Shown in pieces: positions 63,945 through 64,000 of a stretch of 64,000 nucleotides of DNA. The DNA lies in assembly GCF_000062885.1 (NCBI RefSeq), contig NC_009142.1, positions 3,461,584 to 3,525,583 of the forward strand, written 5' to 3'. Source of the DNA: Saccharopolyspora erythraea NRRL 2338 (GTDB lineage Bacteria > Actinomycetota > Actinomycetes > Mycobacteriales > Pseudonocardiaceae). The notes under the pieces are model-generated. The model was not told the origin of the DNA and did not search any database. It worked only from the letters and a program-made list of their open reading frames with translations. The translations under genes were made by a program, and so were the position numbers. Position 1 is the first letter of the stretch. Every line of letters begins with the position of its first letter.

Positions 63945-64000
63945 CGCGGTCCGAAAGCCCTCGTTCCCGCCATGTACGTCCCCGGTACGGCCGTGAACCG

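Overview
This is a very G+C-rich actinomycete chromosome segment. Coding frames nearly always end codons in G or C, several genes start with GTG or TTG, and many operon neighbours overlap by 4 nt (ATGA/GTGA). A mycothiol-dependent formaldehyde dehydrogenase, a two-domain geosmin synthase, a single-chain acyl-CoA carboxylase and a MAB_1171c-type membrane protein point to a filamentous, mycothiol-producing actinobacterium. Saccharopolyspora or another Pseudonocardiaceae member is my best guess, but that is inference. No rRNA, tRNA or CRISPR array was recognised.

Left part (1-19.5 kb), catabolism. A mandelate-type set comes first: benzoylformate decarboxylase (cut by the window edge), an aromatic-acid symporter and an aldehyde dehydrogenase. 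Next is a divergent regulon for oxidative N-demethylation, probably of glycine betaine or a related methylammonium compound. Leftward run a Rieske ferredoxin and its FAD reductase. Rightward run S-(hydroxymethyl)mycothiol dehydrogenase, a metallo-beta-lactamase-fold hydrolase, a dimethylglycine/sarcosine dehydrogenase and a Rieske oxygenase. The oxygenase and the flavoenzyme would release formaldehyde and the mycothiol enzymes would remove it. Two copies of one 38-bp operator-like element sit symmetrically at the two promoters. A lipoate-ligase-like gene, a decayed FUSC-type membrane gene, and an acyl-CoA synthetase plus single-chain biotin-dependent acyl-CoA carboxylase pair follow. The last pair lies behind a perfect TetR-like palindrome.

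Middle (19.5-44 kb). This holds a large ATP-binding LuxR-family (LAL) regulator, a CBS-pair protein, and an unusual compact leftward operon: Fe(II)/2-oxoglutarate oxygenase, SAM methyltransferase and carnitine/choline-type acyltransferase. After it come a PAS-PAS-GGDEF-EAL protein, a frameshifted DUF4173 membrane gene, a secreted DUF4360 protein, a Tat-exported neutral ceramidase, a LysE exporter and a VOC protein. An intergenic region with C-rich hairpin loops leads into a four-gene operon (HTH, ImmA-type peptidase, MAB_1171c-type membrane protein, methyltransferase). A secreted GH65 enzyme, and an SDR/YrhK divergent pair behind a duplicated operator, complete the section.

Right part (44-64 kb). 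A Wzx/Wzy-type exopolysaccharide locus contains the initiating phosphoglycosyltransferase, two GT4 enzymes, a Wzy-like polymerase, a secreted beta-propeller, a beta-helix lipoprotein, a cytidylyltransferase, a CDP-alcohol phosphotransferase, a Wzz/BY-kinase-like protein lacking the Walker lysine, and a Wzx-like flippase. Two nested transposase remnants and a large hairpin sit inside it. The window ends with geosmin synthase, a decayed NB-ARC regulator, a cytochrome P450 and a frame-broken membrane gene.
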